NCBI RefSeq assembly: GCF_011075055.1
Contig: NC_058155.1
Coordinates: 6,401,537-6,465,536 of the forward strand
DNA from: Mangifera indica
Taxonomy: Eukaryota; Streptophyta; Magnoliopsida; Sapindales; Anacardiaceae
DNA: 64,000 bases
Reading direction: 5' to 3'
This document shows, piece by piece, positions 60,776-64,000 of the stretch. The notes beneath the pieces are model-generated. The model was not told the DNA's origin. It ran no database searches and saw nothing but the letters and a program-made list of their open reading frames with translations. The translations under genes were made by a program, and so were the position numbers. The stretch's first letter is position 1; every line of letters starts with the position of its first letter.

Positions 60776-61387
60776 GGCCAAATGACTGTTTCCCACCTAA
60801 GGTATGCTGTAATGAAAAGTTTCCATCCTTTAATTATGGAAATATCAAATACTCATTCATGGCCGGTTAAATTTAATAGAACCCTAACACCTAAAAATTT
60901 TATCTCTTTTTACCCCCCTAAACTTTAAAAACTAAAATTTTCCCTCAGCTTAAGTTTTAAAAAATGGTAGTTTCACCTAAGGGTTTGGTTTTGAAATCTC
61001 CGTCGTCTTCGTCTCCTAAGGCGTCTCCGACGTCGATCGGCCCTCCAAATGAGAGGAAAAAGATCGTCGAAAGGAGAGGATGCTTCGGGAGAGAGAGACC
61101 GTCGGCAATGGAGCCAGAGAGGTCGTCGGAGATGTCAAAACCAAACCCTAGGGTGAAACTGTCATTTTTTAAAACTTAGGTTGGGAGAAAATTTTAGTTT
61201 TTAAAGTTTAGGAGGATAAAAATAGCTTATATTTTAGTTTATTTTTTAATATTATAGAGAAAATGATGATTTTACCCTTACCACCATTATTTTTAACTTG
61301 CCATAAGTAGGTATTTGATATTTTCATAGTTAAAGGATAGAAACTTGTCATTACAACATATCTTGGGTGGGAAATAGTCGTTTGGCC
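60776..61387. mobile_element. Mutator-like long-TIR MITE, 612 bp
   Basis: Left end GGCCAAATGACTGTTTCCCA, right end GGGAAATAGTCGTTTGGCC. Flanks TAAAGTAAA (60767-60775) and TAAAATAAA (61388-61396), 8 of 9. A 71-codon ORF inside is part of the arm and loop, not a gene. Its loop shares GACGTCGATC and GGAGAGAGAGACCG-like words with 10570-11285, marking a subfamily. Confidence 0.85.
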
Positions 61388-61396
61388 TAAAATAAA

Positions 61397-62562
61397 ACTT
61401 AAACTAGAGGAGAAGACCAATAAAATAGACGTTGGGGGCATTAATTAAAATTGTTAATTAACCGTATCTTAGAAAGGAAGAGGGGAGGAGGCAATTATGC
61501 AAATTCTTGGTCAATGAGGTGGTCATTTCCAAAGCTAATTTCCAATGACATTGATGTATTTACATCATCTTTTTGGCCAAAGTCTCTCTCTAAGTGTTGG
61601 AAAAATCCATCATGCATAATGCACTCTCTTATATTTTTATATTTTACAAATAATTATATTAATATTACTAAAAAAAATCTAATAGGATAAAAATAAAAAT
61701 AAAGAAACATAATTATTTAATATTCTATAAAATAAAGTTAGACATATTAAAACTGTCTCATTAAAAACCTTATCAAAAAAATTTAATAGGACAAAACCTA
61801 GTGAAGAGAAAAATAGTATAATACATATTTTGTCAAATATGTGATAAACTTAAAAAATTGTCTACCTTCTTACAAACTTTACTAGGAAAATCTAATATGA
61901 GATATGATTGATTCTATCTCTTTTAATGTATCTATTTCTAATTTGAATAATATATGTTGCATTATCTTCATATAATATAAAATGAGTGTTTGTTCTAAAA
62001 AAAAGACTATATGTATTCCAGATATGATGGATAATAGATCGCAATCATATGTATTTTCGATTAGCTTCATCAAGAGCTAGAATCTCTGAATAATTTGAAG
62101 ATGTTACAACCAAAATCTGTTTGGTGGAACACTCAAAGAAATTAAAAATAAAAGTTTTACCACATAAATGGAGGTGGTGAGCCGTGAGCAACCAAAAAAT
62201 TTTCCGACAGTGAGTAAGAGAAAAATGTTACTTTCAAAAATTTTACAAAGAAAATTATTAACTTTTAAAATTTAAGAAAAAATTTTATTTTTTAATATTA
62301 TTAGTTGGATTTTGTTATCTTTAATCACAATTTTTTTTTCTTACTTTTTAGTTTAAAATTACACTTCTACCCCCATTGACTATTTGTTTTGAAATTATTT
62401 TTTATTCATCTATTAATAATATTATTTTTTAAATAATTTTATCCATCTACCTCGTATATTATGAGCTCAAACAAGTTAGGCCTTCAAGTGGTATAAAAGA
62501 CAAAGCTCATAACACAGGCTCTAATAATTTTTTTTTTTAAGAATAATTATTCACAAGAATTG
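61397..62562. other. AT-rich spacer, no gene
   Basis: 62128-62240 repeats wording of 60615-60710 (CTCAAAGAAATTAAAAATAAAAGTTTTACCAC, GAGGTGGTGAGC, ATTTTTCCGACAG, AAAAATG(T/C)TAC), a decayed copy about 1.5 kb away. Nothing else recognised. Confidence 0.45.
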
Positions 62563-63027
62563 CTTAAGAGTATATTTGGTTTAAGTAATATTTTATTACT
62601 AAAATTGAAAGATTATTTTGAATATAGATTATTTAAAAAATTATTGGGTATAAATGATTATTATATTTAAAAAAATTTAATAAGTATAAATAATTATTGT
62701 GTTTGGTTAGAAATAATAAAATAATATTAGTAAATTATTTTATTTAAATATTCTTAGGTATAATTATTCTAAAATATTTTTTATAATAATTATTATATTA
62801 AATGAAAATAAGGTTATTTTTGTTCTAAAAAAATTAATAAATAAAAATATAATTATAATAAAATTAAGATTATTTCGGTAATCTTTTAATACCTAAGATA
62901 AAAGTAATAATCAAATTATCACCTATATTACTTAGTACATCACCATTGGTAACAAGATAATATAAATAATAAAATATAGATTATTAGGGTAATTTTTATT
63001 ATCTAGGAACTAAACAACTCCTAAGAG
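62563..63027. mobile_element. Possible AT-rich MITE with GTTT(A/G)GTT-type ends
   Basis: The left end TTAAGAGTATATTTGGTTTA pairs loosely with the right end TAGGAACTAAACAACTCCTAAG. The interior is nearly all A/T. The TTTGGTTTA..TAAACAACTC pattern resembles common plant MITE termini. No certain TSD. Confidence 0.35.
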
Positions 63028-63074
63028 ATGCATAATGGTGTATAAAATTTCAATAAAAAATAAAATTATAATAA

Positions 63075-64000
63075 AGCCAAAAGACTTGTTCTCACTCAAG
63101 ATATAGTGTAATTCCAAATTTATACTCGTTAACTTTAAAAAATCTAAAATCTCGCCGATGAACCAATATCTATTAAAATTTTCAGTTAGTTAAGAGTAAA
63201 ATTGTTATTTTAACAATAATGTTAAAAATATAAATAATTCATTATATTTTCTCCCGGGTTTTAGAAAATAACAACTTCACTCCTATCTAAAGTTTTTCAG
63301 TTTTTCAGTTTTAAAAAGTTATATTTTTCCACCAATCTAGGGTTTCCATCTTTTTTCCATTTGTAGTCACCTCTCATAACTTTTAAAAACTTCAGTCTTA
63401 CCTCATCTTAAACTTCACTTTCTAGCATCCCTTCTGGGCATCTCTAGCCTCCTCATTGGCCTAAGTCGAGCAGATGTCGAACTTGCCTTGCCTGAGCTAT
63501 CCTTCGATGATAGGAAATGACAGTTGAATCTAGATGAAAATCGAAGATCTCAATTGACGAAGATCTTCACCTCTAGGAGATCTCGATCTAGACAATTGCC
63601 ACCAAACTCTTCACATTTTAGAGATCTTGTCGTCTCGATGTCTATCTCTCGCCATTAACTCACTTTCTTCCTCTGTCCATTGACAACACTGACAGAGAGA
63701 TAAGAAAGAAAGATTGCAAAGAAATTGTGCTCAACGGAGAAGAATCACATCGCCATCTTGCTAGAGAAGGATGTCGGGCTCACGACGGCTTGATCCCTGA
63801 TAAAGAGGTAGCCAAAGACAGCGAGAGGAGGTCACCAAATAAAGAGCAATAGACAAAAACTATATAAGGGTGAAATAAAGCTTCAAAAAGTTTTTGGGGG
63901 CAGTTGGGAAAGTATGAAAACCTTGAGTTAGGGGGAAGAAGGTATTTTTTAAAACTGGAATATATAAGGTTAGAGGAAAAATTATAAGTTTTTAAAATTA
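63075..64000. mobile_element. Mutator-like MITE cut by the window edge
   Basis: Starts at AGCCAAAAGACTTGTTCTCA and runs through a full left arm and a GC-richer centre with several TCTAGATC/GATCTAGA-type words (63480-63620). The right arm begins at about 63880 (GTTGGGAAAGTATGAAAACC...) and leaves the window. Confidence 0.6.

Noticed and set aside
60964..61179. 71-codon Ser/Pro/Lys-rich ORF
   Set aside because: Interior of another copy of the same MITE; the related copy at 10570-11285 does not preserve the frame.

Overview
The window is AT-rich nuclear DNA from a flowering plant, most likely a eudicot. It has one intron-containing plant gene, a Tubby-like F-box protein, with typical GT..AG introns. 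Most of the rest is decayed Ty1/copia and Ty3/gypsy retrotransposons, Mutator-like and hAT-like MITEs, TA microsatellites and intergenic DNA. I cannot name the species. There are no bacterial-type operons, CRISPR arrays, rRNAs or tRNAs that I can support.

Layout. 1-2.3 kb is AT-rich spacer with one GC-richer island (1.70-1.97 kb). 2.3-17.8 kb is an old, gene-free segmental duplication: unit A (about 2.32-9.13 kb), unit B (about 9.13-15.07 kb) and partial unit C (about 15.07-17.8 kb). A further partial unit D lies at 24.4-27.3 kb. The units contain the same LTR-like block and the same short conserved cores, but differ by MITE insertions, so each unit shows the empty site for insertions in the others. 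18.6-20.75 kb is a plus-strand Ty3/gypsy pol remnant, and 20.88-22.63 kb is the longest copy of a minus-strand LTR-like family. 27.4-29.3 kb holds a degenerate minisatellite and a long ATAC/AT microsatellite. 30.7-36.7 kb contains MITEs and a broken plus-strand copia element, interrupted by a minus-strand copia 3' fragment and a fourth LTR-family copy. 37.25-40.22 kb is the most unusual object: a ~3 kb element with ~180 bp inverted arms and an almost pure A/T core punctuated by GC-rich palindromes built on the word TTGGCG. 42.5-42.95 kb looks like the promoter and first exons of an uncharacterised, possibly non-coding transcript.

48.56-53.4 kb is the Tubby-like F-box gene on the minus strand: four coding exons, 423 residues, and a probable intron in its 5' UTR. 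53.4-64 kb is AT-rich spacer with an hAT-like MITE (8-bp target duplication), two complete Mutator-like MITEs, a recent 228-bp tandem duplication and the start of another Mutator-like MITE cut by the window edge.

The main result of the hunt is a family of long-inverted-repeat MITEs (about 610-965 bp). Seven copies have both ends visible and are flanked by 9-bp target duplications, exact in three and with one or two mismatches in four. Several are validated inside this window by paralogous empty sites. The second result is the TTGGCG-palindrome element.
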